Origin: Streptococcus thalassemiae
Lineage (GTDB): Bacteria > Bacillota > Bacilli > Lactobacillales > Streptococcaceae
Reading direction: 5' to 3'
Length of the DNA: 64,000 nt
NCBI RefSeq assembly: GCF_903645285.1
Contig: NZ_CAHJXN010000001.1
Location: 412,001-476,000 of the forward strand
Both the position numbers and the translations under genes were made by a program. This document shows, piece by piece, positions 50,659-60,700 of this stretch. Position 1 is the stretch's first letter, and each line of letters starts with the position of its first letter. The notes beneath the pieces were generated by a model. The model was not told where the DNA came from. It was given only the letters and a program-made list of their open reading frames with translations, and ran no database searches.

Positions 50659-50680
50659 GGAATTTTCATCTCTATTAGAA

Positions 50681-50706
50681 AAAAGCCTGTCCTGAGACAA
50701 GGCTTT
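50681..50706 (-). terminator. Terminator after the ABC exporter operon
   Basis: AAAGCC.tGTC ... GACagGCTTT stem with 4-nt loop followed by TTTTTTC on the minus strand. Confidence 0.75.
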
Positions 50707-50719
50707 GAGTTTCTTCATC

Positions 50720-51505
50720 TTAGGATCCAGCACTTTCGTAGGAATCCAAGCCCCTGTCCCAGAGTTTAAGGGAAATACTAAAAAAGACAAGGGAAATCAA
50801 AATCAAACCTCCGATGTTAAAGATTACATCCTTGTCCTGCAAGAAATAGCTGGCAGGATAGTAGGCCGTAAAGGCAAAAGGCACAATAAAGCTAATCAAC
50901 CATCGAAGAAGGGAATTGTAAATCGAAATGGGATACTTGGCAAAGTCATTAAACATATAGAAAATGTAAATCATAGCCCCTGACTGCTTGGTCCAAAAAG
51001 CGATACTAGCTGTCGCGATTTTAAGAGAAGTATAAATCAAGGTCGCAAAAGGAATGCAGACTAGGAAAATCAGGAATTTTGGAAGAGTCCAATCAATGCT
51101 AGTCACTGTTGTTCCCAATAGGATACCACCGACCAAGAGTTCGCCCAAAGCATCAATCTGAAAGGTCTCAACCAAGATGTGAAAGAGAGGATTGATAGGA
51201 CGCGTCAGATACTTGTCAAACTCCCCTTTTCGCACCAAACGTTGCCCCAGTGCCCAGAGATTGTCAAAAAAGAGATGGTCCAAGCCCTTGGGAATCAAGG
51301 AAAAACCATAGATAAAGGCAATTTCTTGGAAGGACCAGCCTTCTAGCGAGGGGATATGTTGAAAGATGACATTGAGAAACAAGAGGTTCAAGCCTTGGGT
51401 CAGAAAAACTCCCAGGACACCAACTACAAAATCCACCTTGTATTCCATGATTTGTTTGATGTATTGTCTAATAAAAATCAGATGCATGCGTTGATATTTT
51501 TTCAT
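50720..51505 (-). CDS. ABC-2-type transporter permease (second)
   Basis: 261 residues with about six hydrophobic segments. Begins MKKYQRMHLIFIRQ; ABC-2 family, with the GEFDKYLTRPINPLFH segment seen in DUF990/YdbI-like exporter permeases. Starts 1 bp after the first permease gene and closes the three-gene operon. Works with the ATPase at 52327. Substrate unknown. Confidence 0.85.
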   Translation of the reverse strand: MKKYQRMHLIFIRQYIKQIMEYKVDFVVGVLGVFLTQGLNLLFLNVIFQHIPSLEGWSFQEIAFIYGFSLIPKGLDHLFFDNLWALGQRLVRKGEFDKYLTRPINPLFHILVETFQIDALGELLVGGILLGTTVTSIDWTLPKFLIFLVCIPFATLIYTSLKIATASIAFWTKQSGAMIYIFYMFNDFAKYPISIYNSLLRWLISFIVPFAFTAYYPASYFLQDKDVIFNIGGLILISLVFFSISLKLWDRGLDSYESAGS

Positions 51506-51506
51506 A

Positions 51507-52325
51507 CTAACCTCCCTGAATGGTGATAAAGGACTGGACTCGTTTCCAAATCAACTGAGACAAGCCCACCATCACTAAGAGCCAGAAAAATTGTAGCAAA
51601 ATCGCCTGAATCATCTGACTGGCATCGTATTTCCCAACGATAATCATGACCGGAGTGTAAATCAAGGATGAAAAAGGCAGGAAGGAGAGAATATCTGAAA
51701 CAACCTTTGGAAAGAAAGCCAAGGGAATCAAACTTCCAGACATAAAAGCCACTATGGAAGTCTTAAGTAGATTGGAACCCCATAGATTTTTAAACACAAA
51801 GGCTGAAAACCCAAAACAGATATTAAAGAAAAAGTTAATCAGATAGGCCAGCGTTAAGCTAAAGAGGTAAAGGACAGTTAATCCCAGCACTTCTACAATC
51901 TCTTGCCCAGATACGATTTTCATCAAGACAATGACACTTAAAAATGGAAGGCCAACAGAGATAAAAATCAACCACTTGGACCCAAGCTCAGTGAAAAGAT
52001 AAGAGGCCGCAAAATGCACTGGTCTCAGTAAGCGCATGATAATGGAACCATCCTTGACCTCCTCCCCAATCATAAAGGACGAATCTGACCTAGTCAGAAG
52101 ATTGGTCACAAAACTCATGATGATGTAGAGGGTGATATCTGCCATACTGAAGCCCTGAATCAAAGACTCTTGTGAGGAATCAAAGACAGCCTTCCAAAGA
52201 TAAAAGGCAACAAAAGCCCCCATGACATCGCCGATCCGATAAAGAATAAAGTTGACTCGATAGGTGATCAACTCCTGAACCCCTGCATTGATAAAGGGTT
52301 TATAACGTCTCCACATTTTGACCAT
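51507..52325 (-). CDS. ABC-2-type transporter permease (first)
   Basis: 272 residues with about six membrane segments. The loop KDGSIIMRLLRPVHF corresponds to GEFDKYLTRPINPLFH in the second permease, so the two are paralogues and probably form a heterodimer. Starts 1 bp after the ATPase gene. Substrate unknown; comparable operons export peptides or lipids. Confidence 0.85.
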   Translation of the reverse strand: MVKMWRRYKPFINAGVQELITYRVNFILYRIGDVMGAFVAFYLWKAVFDSSQESLIQGFSMADITLYIIMSFVTNLLTRSDSSFMIGEEVKDGSIIMRLLRPVHFAASYLFTELGSKWLIFISVGLPFLSVIVLMKIVSGQEIVEVLGLTVLYLFSLTLAYLINFFFNICFGFSAFVFKNLWGSNLLKTSIVAFMSGSLIPLAFFPKVVSDILSFLPFSSLIYTPVMIIVGKYDASQMIQAILLQFFWLLVMVGLSQLIWKRVQSFITIQGG

Positions 52326-52326
52326 C

Positions 52327-53319
52327 TTAGAGCTCCTTTCGGTAGAAACGGCGGATAATATCCTCGATATCCGTATCCACCATCTTCAAATCGCGGATTT
52401 CAAAATCAGACAGGGTTTGCTTAATAATATCAGCTGATTGGTAGCGAGAACTATCGAATTCAATGTTAAGACTATTTCCTTGTCTATCAACGGTCATATC
52501 AGACAAGCCTTCATAGTGAGAGGCGAGATGACTTTGACCTGGCACCAGTTCAAAGGAGAGAGTCTTCATCTTACCAAAGGTCTCCTTGAGTTGGCTCACC
52601 GTTCCATCAAAAATCTCCTGCCCCTTATCAATCATAAAAATCCGATCACAAAGTTGCTCAATGTCGCTCAGGTCGTGAGTGGTCAGGAGAATGGTCGTCT
52701 CTTCCTCCTGATTGATCTGAGTAATAGCCCGACGAATGTTATCCTTGACCGAAACGTCCAAACCAATGGTCGGCTCATCTAAAAAGAGAACCTTGGGATT
52801 GTGAAGCAAAGAGGCTGCAATGTCCGCCCGCATGCGCTGTCCCAATGAAAGAGTTCGCACAGGATCCTTGATAAAGTCCTTCAAATCCAAGACTTCATTC
52901 AAAAAATCCATGCGCTTATGAAAGAGCGAGTCTGGAACATCATAAATCTCTTTCAAAACCGTGTAGGTCTCTTGCAGTGCCAAATCCCACCACAGCTGGG
53001 TGCGTTGTCCAAAGACTACACCAATATCTTTGACATAATCTTGACGATTATCCTGAGGAATCTTGCCGTTAATCCTACAAAAACCAGATGTCGGCTTTAA
53101 AATCCCGGTCAGCATTTTAATGGTTGTCGACTTCCCAGCACCATTTGCCCCGATAAAGCCTAAAATCTGCCCCTTGGGAACCTCAAAGGTCAAATCCTTA
53201 ACCGCTTCAAAGGTCTGCTTTTCAGGATGAATAAAGGAGCGCAAAGCCCCCTTCAAGCCCGGTTCCTTAACTGTCTTCACAAAATTTTTCTGAAGATGTT
53301 CCACTTCTATCATTGCCAT
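52327..53319 (-). CDS. ABC transporter ATP-binding protein, ABC-2 export type
   Basis: 330 residues from MAMIEVEHLQ at 53319, preceded by GGGAGA. Walker A GANGAGKSTTIK, signature LSLGQRMR, Walker B VLFLDEPTIGLD, switch His in LTTHDLSD; a C-terminal extension of ~90 residues follows, as in drug and polysaccharide export ATPases. First gene of a three-gene operon with a well-formed promoter overlapped by a cre-like site. Confidence 0.92.
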   Translation of the reverse strand: MAMIEVEHLQKNFVKTVKEPGLKGALRSFIHPEKQTFEAVKDLTFEVPKGQILGFIGANGAGKSTTIKMLTGILKPTSGFCRINGKIPQDNRQDYVKDIGVVFGQRTQLWWDLALQETYTVLKEIYDVPDSLFHKRMDFLNEVLDLKDFIKDPVRTLSLGQRMRADIAASLLHNPKVLFLDEPTIGLDVSVKDNIRRAITQINQEEETTILLTTHDLSDIEQLCDRIFMIDKGQEIFDGTVSQLKETFGKMKTLSFELVPGQSHLASHYEGLSDMTVDRQGNSLNIEFDSSRYQSADIIKQTLSDFEIRDLKMVDTDIEDIIRRFYRKEL

Positions 53320-53433
53320 ATCTATCTCCCTATCGTAAGGAATAGAAAATCGTATTTTCGAACACAAGTATTCTAAATCCTTACTTTCTACACCTTCTAC
53401 ATTTTATTATTACAGAAAGCTTTATACCAACCT

Positions 53434-53462
53434 ATTATAGTCCAATAAAAACTAGAATGCAA
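53434..53462 (-). promoter_or_regulatory. ABC exporter promoter
   Basis: Minus strand TTGCAT (53462-53457), 17-bp spacer, TATAAT (53439-53434). Confidence 0.7.
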
Positions 53463-53471
53463 GCGTTTGCC
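53457..53471. promoter_or_regulatory. cre-like site over the exporter -35
   Basis: ATGCAAGCGTTTGCC fits WTGNAANCGNWNNCW at all fixed positions except the last and overlaps the -35 box. It suggests CcpA repression of the exporter. Confidence 0.5.
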
Positions 53472-53600
53472 TAAAATTTGTGAAATTGAAAATTTTTCTC
53501 TTAAAATAATACTTTTAATCAAAAATTCTGTTTGATAGTTTAAATTACCAACCTACCATCCTTCCCTACTAAAACAGCCCTTGACTTTCTCGATCTTTTT

Positions 53601-53633
53601 TTGTAATGTATATGTAATACACTATCATTACAA
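53601..53633 (+). promoter_or_regulatory. Operator-like inverted repeat before the toxin-antitoxin pair
   Basis: TTGTAATG (53601-53608) and CATTACAA (53626-53633) are perfect inverted arms with TGTAAT repeated between them; AGGAGA follows as the ribosome binding site. Fits autoregulation by a RelB-type antitoxin. Confidence 0.55.
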
Positions 53634-53644
53634 GGAGAAATGCC

Positions 53645-53932
53645 ATGTCAACACTTAAACGAGACCGAGTTTATAACTTCCGCGTCAATACTCAACTATT
53701 TGAAGAAGCAAAAACCATCCTAGAAAGCCAAAACATCAGCCTTTCAGATGCCCTCAACCTCTTTGTAGAACAAATCGTCCTTGAAAAAGGTCTCCCAATT
53801 AAAACAGCCGACCAACTCAAAGCAGAAATCTTCCTAGGCGAACTCAAGTCAGAACTAGATAAAGGCTACCAAGACATCATCGAGGGGCGTCTCTACGACG
53901 CAGACGAGGTCTTTTCAAAGTATGGACTATAA
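53645..53932 (+). CDS. relB: RelB/DinJ-type antitoxin
   Basis: 95 residues, ribbon-helix-helix DNA-binding start (STLKRDRVYNFRVNTQLFEEAKTIL split as strand plus helix, residues 1-50) followed by a toxin-binding tail (about 60-95). AGGAG precedes the ATG. It overlaps the toxin gene by 11 bp. Expected to bind the inverted repeat at 53601-53633 and repress the operon. Confidence 0.85.
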   Translation: MSTLKRDRVYNFRVNTQLFEEAKTILESQNISLSDALNLFVEQIVLEKGLPIKTADQLKAEIFLGELKSELDKGYQDIIEGRLYDADEVFSKYGL

Positions 53933-54263
53933 AGTACGCTTTACAGAACAAGCCAGACAAGACTTGGACAATATTTTCATCCACTACTCCACAGACTTCA
54001 GTGAAAACATAGCCAAGAAAGTCTTCACTCGTCTCCAACAAATTACCAACCTACTCACCTTCTCACCAGAGGGCGGTATTAACTTTGACCATAAAATCGG
54101 ATACTCCCTCTATCCAGAAAATATGCTCAGAATGATTGTCTCTAAACAATACCTACTCTTTTACCTCGTTCATGAAAAAGAAGTCCATATCCTGAGAATT
54201 ATCAACTCACGCACCGACTACCTAAACCAACTCGACCACCTCTTTCAACATATCCAAGACTGA
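53922..54263 (+). CDS. relE: RelE/ParE-superfamily toxin
   Basis: 113 residues of the RelE/ParE fold: FTEQARQDLDNIF near the start, a central SPEGGINFD, and the late strand EVHILRIINSRTD with the Arg expected in ribosome-dependent mRNA nucleases of this family. Appears complete. Translation coupled to the antitoxin by overlap. Which subfamily (YoeB, YafQ, ParE) cannot be settled by eye. Confidence 0.82.
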   Translation: MDYKVRFTEQARQDLDNIFIHYSTDFSENIAKKVFTRLQQITNLLTFSPEGGINFDHKIGYSLYPENMLRMIVSKQYLLFYLVHEKEVHILRIINSRTDYLNQLDHLFQHIQD

Positions 54264-54634
54264 GAAGTAAGCTCTCTGTCTTTTTATTTACTGTAAATCA
54301 ATTGCATATGAAAAAGCATAAACAAGGATTTTTTAAAACTCCCAATCCTCTAACATATTGAGGAGCTCCCCAACGTTCGACTCATGCACAAGCTCGCGTT
54401 TGTAGAGAACAGCAATCAAAGCATGGAAACCATTCTCTTTTTAGACTCAAAATGACGAGATTGTGGACCTCTACAGGTCCAATAACTTTTAACATTATAG
54501 TTGATTGAATCTGGAATAGTCCGCCGAGTTTTCTAAAACATTGTTATAAGTTGGTTTAAATCCCCCAATCAATTTGTCCATTTTTTATCTCATTTCACTA
54601 TACAATAAGTGAGGCCGAAAAAGTCTGTAAAATT
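54264..54634. other. Decayed intergenic stretch between relE and the adhesin
   Basis: No intact gene. On the minus strand an open frame (about 54336-54445) reads ENGFHALIAVLYKRE ... LEDWEF and stops near 54336; it looks coding but has no start. Bases 54496-54596 hold the second copy of the 101-bp repeat. The stretch looks like leftovers from one or more lost insertions. Confidence 0.5.
54496..54596 (-). repeat. 101-bp dispersed repeat, copy 2
   Basis: Reverse complement aligns without gaps to 1251-1351 (roughly 75-80% of positions by eye). See copy 1. Confidence 0.6.
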
Positions 54635-54683
54635 AAAAAACGCATAATATCAGGTCTTGAAAACTTGATACTATGCGTTTTAT
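54635..54683 (-). terminator. Adhesin terminator, related to the hairpin at 44599
   Basis: AAAACGCATAGTATCA ... TGATATTATGCGTTTTTT on the minus strand, stem of ~15 bp followed by a T run. Shares the core GATACTATGCG with the larger hairpin at 44599-44650. Confidence 0.75.
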
Positions 54684-54774
54684 TGTGGCTTCATTTTATC
54701 CTGAAATGAAGTTTTTGCCCATCCTCATTAAGGACAATCTGTTCATTGCAAACAAATGATACCCATTAGAAAGA

Positions 54775-57700
54775 TTAGTCTTCTTTTTTCTTGCGAGCAA
54801 GAAGTCCAAATCCACCTAGAACTCCAAGGAGTCCAAGTGCAGCTAGACTAGCGTTAGCTTCTGTACCTGTGTTAGGCAATTCTTTTTGACCATCAACATA
54901 TTTAGGTGTTGCTGGCATTTGAGGTTTAGATGGCTGTTCAGGTATTGCTGGAGTTGCTGGCTCTACCGGTTGTGCTGGTTGAGTCGGTTCAACCGGTGTT
55001 GGAGTTGGCATCTCAACTTTACGGAAGATATGTCTGATATTTCCATTTGAATCTGTCACAGTCTTCACATATTCGTAACCTGGAATTGTTCCCGGTTCTT
55101 TAGAACCTGGCTCACTTGGTTTCAATGGATTTCCATTCTCATCAGTCCAAGTAGTTGTATTTTGCTTACCTGGATTTGGTTGAGGAACAGGTGAAGGTGT
55201 TGGAGCTGGTGGTGTTACTTTTTCATAAACATGAACAGTATCTCCATTTGACAGTTTCTTCGTTTCTACGAATCTGTATTCTGGAATGTCTTTCTTATCG
55301 ACTGTTCCCGGTTCACTTGGATAGTTAGGAATTTCGTTTCCTTCTTTATCTTTGAAGAAGGTACTTACTTTTTCGTAGATATGTTCAGTATCACCATTTG
55401 GTAATTTCTTCGTTTCTACGAATCTGTATTCTGGGATGTCTTTCTTATCGACTGTACCTGGCTCACTTGGATAGTTTGGAATCTCTTTGCCTTCTTTATC
55501 TTTGAAGAAGGTACTTACTTTTTCGTAGATATGTTCAGTATCACCATTTGGTAATTTCTTAGTCTCTACGAATCTGTATTCTGGGATGTCTTTCTTATCG
55601 ACTGTACCTGGCTCACTTGGATAGTTTGGAATCTCGTTGCCTTCTTTATCTTTGAAGAAGGTACTTACTTTTTCGTAGATGTGTTCGATATCTCCGTTTG
55701 GAAGTTTCTTAGTCTCTACGAATTTATAACCTGGAATCGTTTTAGCCGGGGTTTCTCCTTCTTCTGTTGATTTCACAGGGTTGTTGTCTTTATCAACAGT
55801 AATAAGATTACCTTCCTTATCCTTGAATGTTGTTGTTACTTTTTCGTAGATGTGTTCGATATCTCCGTTTGGAAGTTTCTTAGTCTCTACGAATTTATAA
55901 CCTGGGATCGTTTTAGCTGGGATTTCTCCTTTTTCTGTTGATTTCACAGGATTGTTGTCTTTATCAACAGTAATAAGATTGCCTTCCTTATCCTTGAATG
56001 TTGTTGTTACTTTTTCATAGATATGAGTAGTATTACCCTTGCCATCAACTTTAGTTTCAACAAATCTATAGCCCGGGAAGTCCTTCTTATCAACTTTGCC
56101 ATCTTCTGTAGTACTTCCTGAAACAACATTCCCATCTGTGTCTTTAAACTCCGTTACAGGACGCACAGTTGGAGTATAAGTTTCAGAAACTACTTTGCCA
56201 TTGACGTCTTTCACTTGAACTGTTACTCCAGAAGTTTTCCCTACGAAATCTTTTTCTGGTGTAAATTCAATGACTCCATCCTTAAGTACATATGTTCCTT
56301 CTCCTGGAACTACAACTTCTTTCACTTCTTTACCAGTTTTATCAACTAATGTCAGAGTAAACTTATCAAGTTCAACTTTTTCATGACCTTTATTAAAGTT
56401 TACTGTTGTATTATCTTGATCTGGCGTATCAAATACTACAGGAGATGTTTGAATAGTTCCACGAGCTCCTTCAGTAACCGATGAAGCACCTGTTGGAGTT
56501 ACAGCTGTCACCGTTGGGGTGTAGGTAGTCGTTGTCGCTGTTCCGTTGGCATCTTTCACTTGAACTGTTACTGGAGTTGCCTTTCCTACGAAACTTGAAA
56601 GAGGTTGGAAGGTGATGGTGTTGGTGTCTTTGTTTAGACTGTAGGTACCTTGATCTGCCACTGTGACAGTTGTAGTTTCTGCTCCATTGGCATCAAGAAG
56701 CGTTACCGTTCCTTTATCTAGCTCAACAGACTTCGCAACAGTTTCAACCATAGCACTACCTTTAGTAAAGTTCACAGTGCTAGCGTCTGTATCTGCAGTA
56801 TCATACTTAATAACTGAAGTCTGCGCTTGTCCTTGCGGTCCAGTTGTCTCTGAAGCTTCAGAGCTTGGTGTTACTGGAATAACTGTTGGGGTGTAGGTAG
56901 CTTCTTTCGTAATGCTTGCAGTTTCATTCTTGGCATTTTTAACAGTCGCAGTTGCTTCAACTTTGATGGCATCTGGTGTCCCCTTATACGCACCATCTGG
57001 TTGGAAGGTGACTTTACCTGTCGTTGAATCAATTGTATACCTACCAACTGATTGAACAACTACAGATGTTTCATCTGTCGCTTGGCCTGTAGTTGGATCC
57101 ACAAGCTTATAGCCTGTGATAGTCGTTGTTGCTTCTGCTCCATTTGACAAGGCAAAGGTTGGAGTTCCTTCTTGTTCTGCCCCTTGAATATCTTTCGATG
57201 TCACATCAGTCGACGTTAGAGAAACTGGAGTAACTGTCGGAGTGTAAGTCGCGGTTGATGTTTCACCATTTGAGTCCGTTGCTTGAACAGTAACACCTGT
57301 TCCCTTCTTTTTATATGATGGATCTGGTACGAAGGTCACAAGACCTGTTGTTGGTTCAATTGTGTATGTTCCTTCATTTGCAATTGTCACACTATCTGTT
57401 GCTTGATTTGTTTCTGGAGAAATCAACTGATGCTTCACAACTGTTACACTCTTGTCTGAAGTCTTAAAGGTTGGAGTTCCACTTTGAGTAGCCCCTTGAA
57501 TACCAGTCGATGTAGCATCTTCAGATGTCATGGTTACATCTGTTACCGTTGGGGTGTAAGTCGTTGTTGTCGCTGTTCCGTTGGCATCTTTCACTTGAAC
57601 TGTTACTGGAGTTGCCTTGCCTACAAAGCTTGAAAGAGGTTGGAAGGTGATGGTGTTGGTGTCTTTGTTTAGACTGTAGGTACCTTGATCTGCCACTGTG

Positions 57701-60700
57701 ACAGTTGTAGTTTCTGCTCCATTGGCATCAAGAAGCGTTACCGTTCCTTTATCTAGCTCAACAGACTTCTCAACAGTTTCAACCATAGCACTACCTTTAG
57801 TAAAGTTCACAGTGCTAGCGTCTGTATCTGCAGTATCATACTTAATAACTGAAGTCTGGGCTTGTCCTTGCGGTCCAGTTGTCTCTGAAGCTTCAGAGCT
57901 TGGTGTTACTGGAATAACTGTTGGGGTGTAGGTAGCTTCTTTCGTAATGCTTGCAGTTTCATTCTTGGCATTTTTAACAGTCGCAGTTGCTTCAACTTTG
58001 ATGGCATCTGGTGTTCCCTTATACGCACCATCTGGTTGGAAGGTTACTTTACCTGTCGTTGAATCAATTGTATACCTACCAACTGATTGAACAACTACAG
58101 ATGTTTCATCTGTCGCTTGGCCTGTAGTTGGATCCACAAGTTTATAGCCTGTGATAGTCGTTGTTGCTTCTGCTCCATTTGACAAGGCAAAGGTTGGAGT
58201 TCCTTCTTGTTCTGCCCCTTGAATATCTTTCGATGTCACATCAGTCGACGTTAGAGAAACTGGAGTAACTGTCGGAGTGTAGGTAGCGGTTGAGGTTTCA
58301 CCATTTGAGTCCGTTGCTTGAACAGTAACACCTGTTCCCTTCTTTTTATATGATGGATCTGGTACGAAGGTCACAAGACCTGTTGTTGGTTCAATTGTGT
58401 ATGTTCCTTCATTTGCAATTGTAACACTAGTAGTTGGTTGCATCGTTGATGGATCAAGCAACTGACGTGTTGCAATCGTTACTGATGGATCTGATGTTTC
58501 AAATCCTGGTGTTCCACTTTGAGTAGCCCCTTGAATACCAGTCGATGTGGCATCTTCAGATGTCATGGTCACAGCTGTTACCGTTGGAGTGTAAGTCGTT
58601 GTTGTCGCTGTTCCGTTGTCATCCTTCACTTGAACTGTTACTGGAGTTGCCTTTCCTACGAAACTTGAAAGAGGTTGGAAGGTGATGGTGTTGGTGTCTT
58701 TGTTTAGACTGTAGGTACCTTGATTGGCCACTGTGACAGTTGTAGTTTCTGCTCCATTGGCATCAAGAAGCGTTACCGTTCCCTTATCTAACTCAACAGA
58801 CTCCTCAACATTTTCAACCATAGCACTACCTTTAGTAAAGTTCACAGTGCTAGCGTCTGTATCTGCAGTGTCATACTTAATAACTGAAGTCTGGGCTTGT
58901 CCTTGCGGCCCAGTTGTCTTAGAAGCTTCAGAGCTTGGAGTTACTGGAATAACTGTTGGGGTGTAGGTAGCTGTCGCAGTTGCAGTGAGTGGGTTGCCAG
59001 TAGTATCATTAGAAAATGTTACTGTCAAACGTACTGTAACTGCTGGTGCTTCCCCTGTAAAGTCTTTTTCAGGAGTGAAAGTGACCAATCCTGTATCTTT
59101 ATCAATCTTGTAAGTACCTATTGTCTTACCATCTTTTGTAGCCGTTACAGAGCCATCTATCGCTCCTTCAAGGCTATAGAGTTTTGTTCCCTGATCAATC
59201 TTTTTCTCAGTTTCGACATCTGTTTTAAACTCAAATGTTAGGTCACCTGTTTGTGGTTCCCCTTGAATAGCCAATGATTTCGTAGGTTGACCCTCTATAT
59301 CCATAGGAGTAACAGTAATAGTGTAGACTGTTCTTGCCGTGGATGTGTTTGCACCATGATCTGTACCCGCTGTTGTCTCACCCACGTTTGTCTCATCTAC
59401 TAGATTAGTATTACTATCCATAACATCTACTGTAACCGTATAAACACCAACTTCTGTCAATTTTAAGCTTGTTGCATCTGGGTAATTATGAGCATCACCA
59501 GTCTTTGTGTAAGATGCAACCACCCCACCATTTGGATCAGTTACTGTAATAGTTGTTATCTTGGTATTGTGACTAGTCTTGAAAGTTTTCTCAGCATCAC
59601 TTGTAGATGGAAGTGAGTCATCTTCTGCATCAGCTACTGTCACATGAGCATCAGTTGTTACCGTACTTACTCCGTCCAAACTGCGATCTACTAAGTCTAC
59701 AGTTGTATTCATCTTAGTTGTATAAGAAGTAGAAGTAACAGTTGGTTTTCTATTGATAATCGTAGCTTCGTCCGTTGATTCTGCTGTAGTAGCCTTAACC
59801 ACACCAGAAAATCCTGATGAAGTAGATACTTCCCAATGATCATCATCTGTCTTTGTAGCTGTCACTACTGACTGATCCGATGACGACCATGTGTTCGTAG
59901 CTTTATCGTAAGAAACTGTTACATAGGTTCCATTCCCCACTGTTGTAGCTAAGGTATTTTCTCTCGCATAGACTGTTTCTTTACGAGTCACATCATTAAC
60001 TGCCGTAACCTTTCCTGTAGCATCATAACTACGGTTATAGGCATAAATATAGAACTTGATAGAGCCATCCGCTTGCACAGAGGTGTAAACTTCTCTATTC
60101 GTTACATCATAAGTACCATCTCCGTGATCGGTTCTAACAGTCGCATATTCAGCTGGTAGTTCCCAACGTCCACTTGTTTTATTCAAGGTTGCAACATGTG
60201 ACGAGTTATCATTATCTTGGAGTGTGACAGATGAACGCATCAAGGATGCTGTAACAGCTTCTGTTTTAGCATAAACAGATATCTTATTTACACCAGCTGT
60301 TGCTGTCATTTCACTTGTAACTTTTAATTTAAATTGTTCACCAACTGTTCCGACTAATTCACCAGCTGTCACTGCTGTATTTGTAGTTCCCTCCGCGGCA
60401 ACATACCACTTGCCTTCTCTATTTTCAAGTGCTGTGACACTTCCATCAGGCATGGTCACCTTGGCATAGGTAGCTCCTTTAGAGATAGTCACTGGGACTT
60501 CTGTTCCATATGCAGCAATGTTGAGGACATCAATTTTAGGTGCTACCTTAACTGTGATACCTGCATGGGTTTCTTGCCCCTGGGTTGTCCAACCATTCGC
60601 ACCTGTTGGCTGGTTCCAGTCCTTAGCATAGGCTGTAACATAATAAATACCAGCTTCCGTTGGAGTCCCACTAATCAAAGCCTTCCCTGTATAACCCGTA

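Larger units (their letters stand above)
53320..53600. other. Promoter region between the ABC exporter and the toxin-antitoxin pair
   Basis: No gene. It holds the exporter promoter and cre-like site at 53434-53471 and, at its right end, the region upstream of the antitoxin operator. The remainder is AT-rich without recognisable features. Confidence 0.6.

Noticed and set aside
56663..58966. Plus-strand frames repeated three times inside the adhesin
   Set aside because: They recur because the adhesin itself repeats; no ribosome binding sites, and Ser/Val/Thr-only composition is typical of an antisense shadow.
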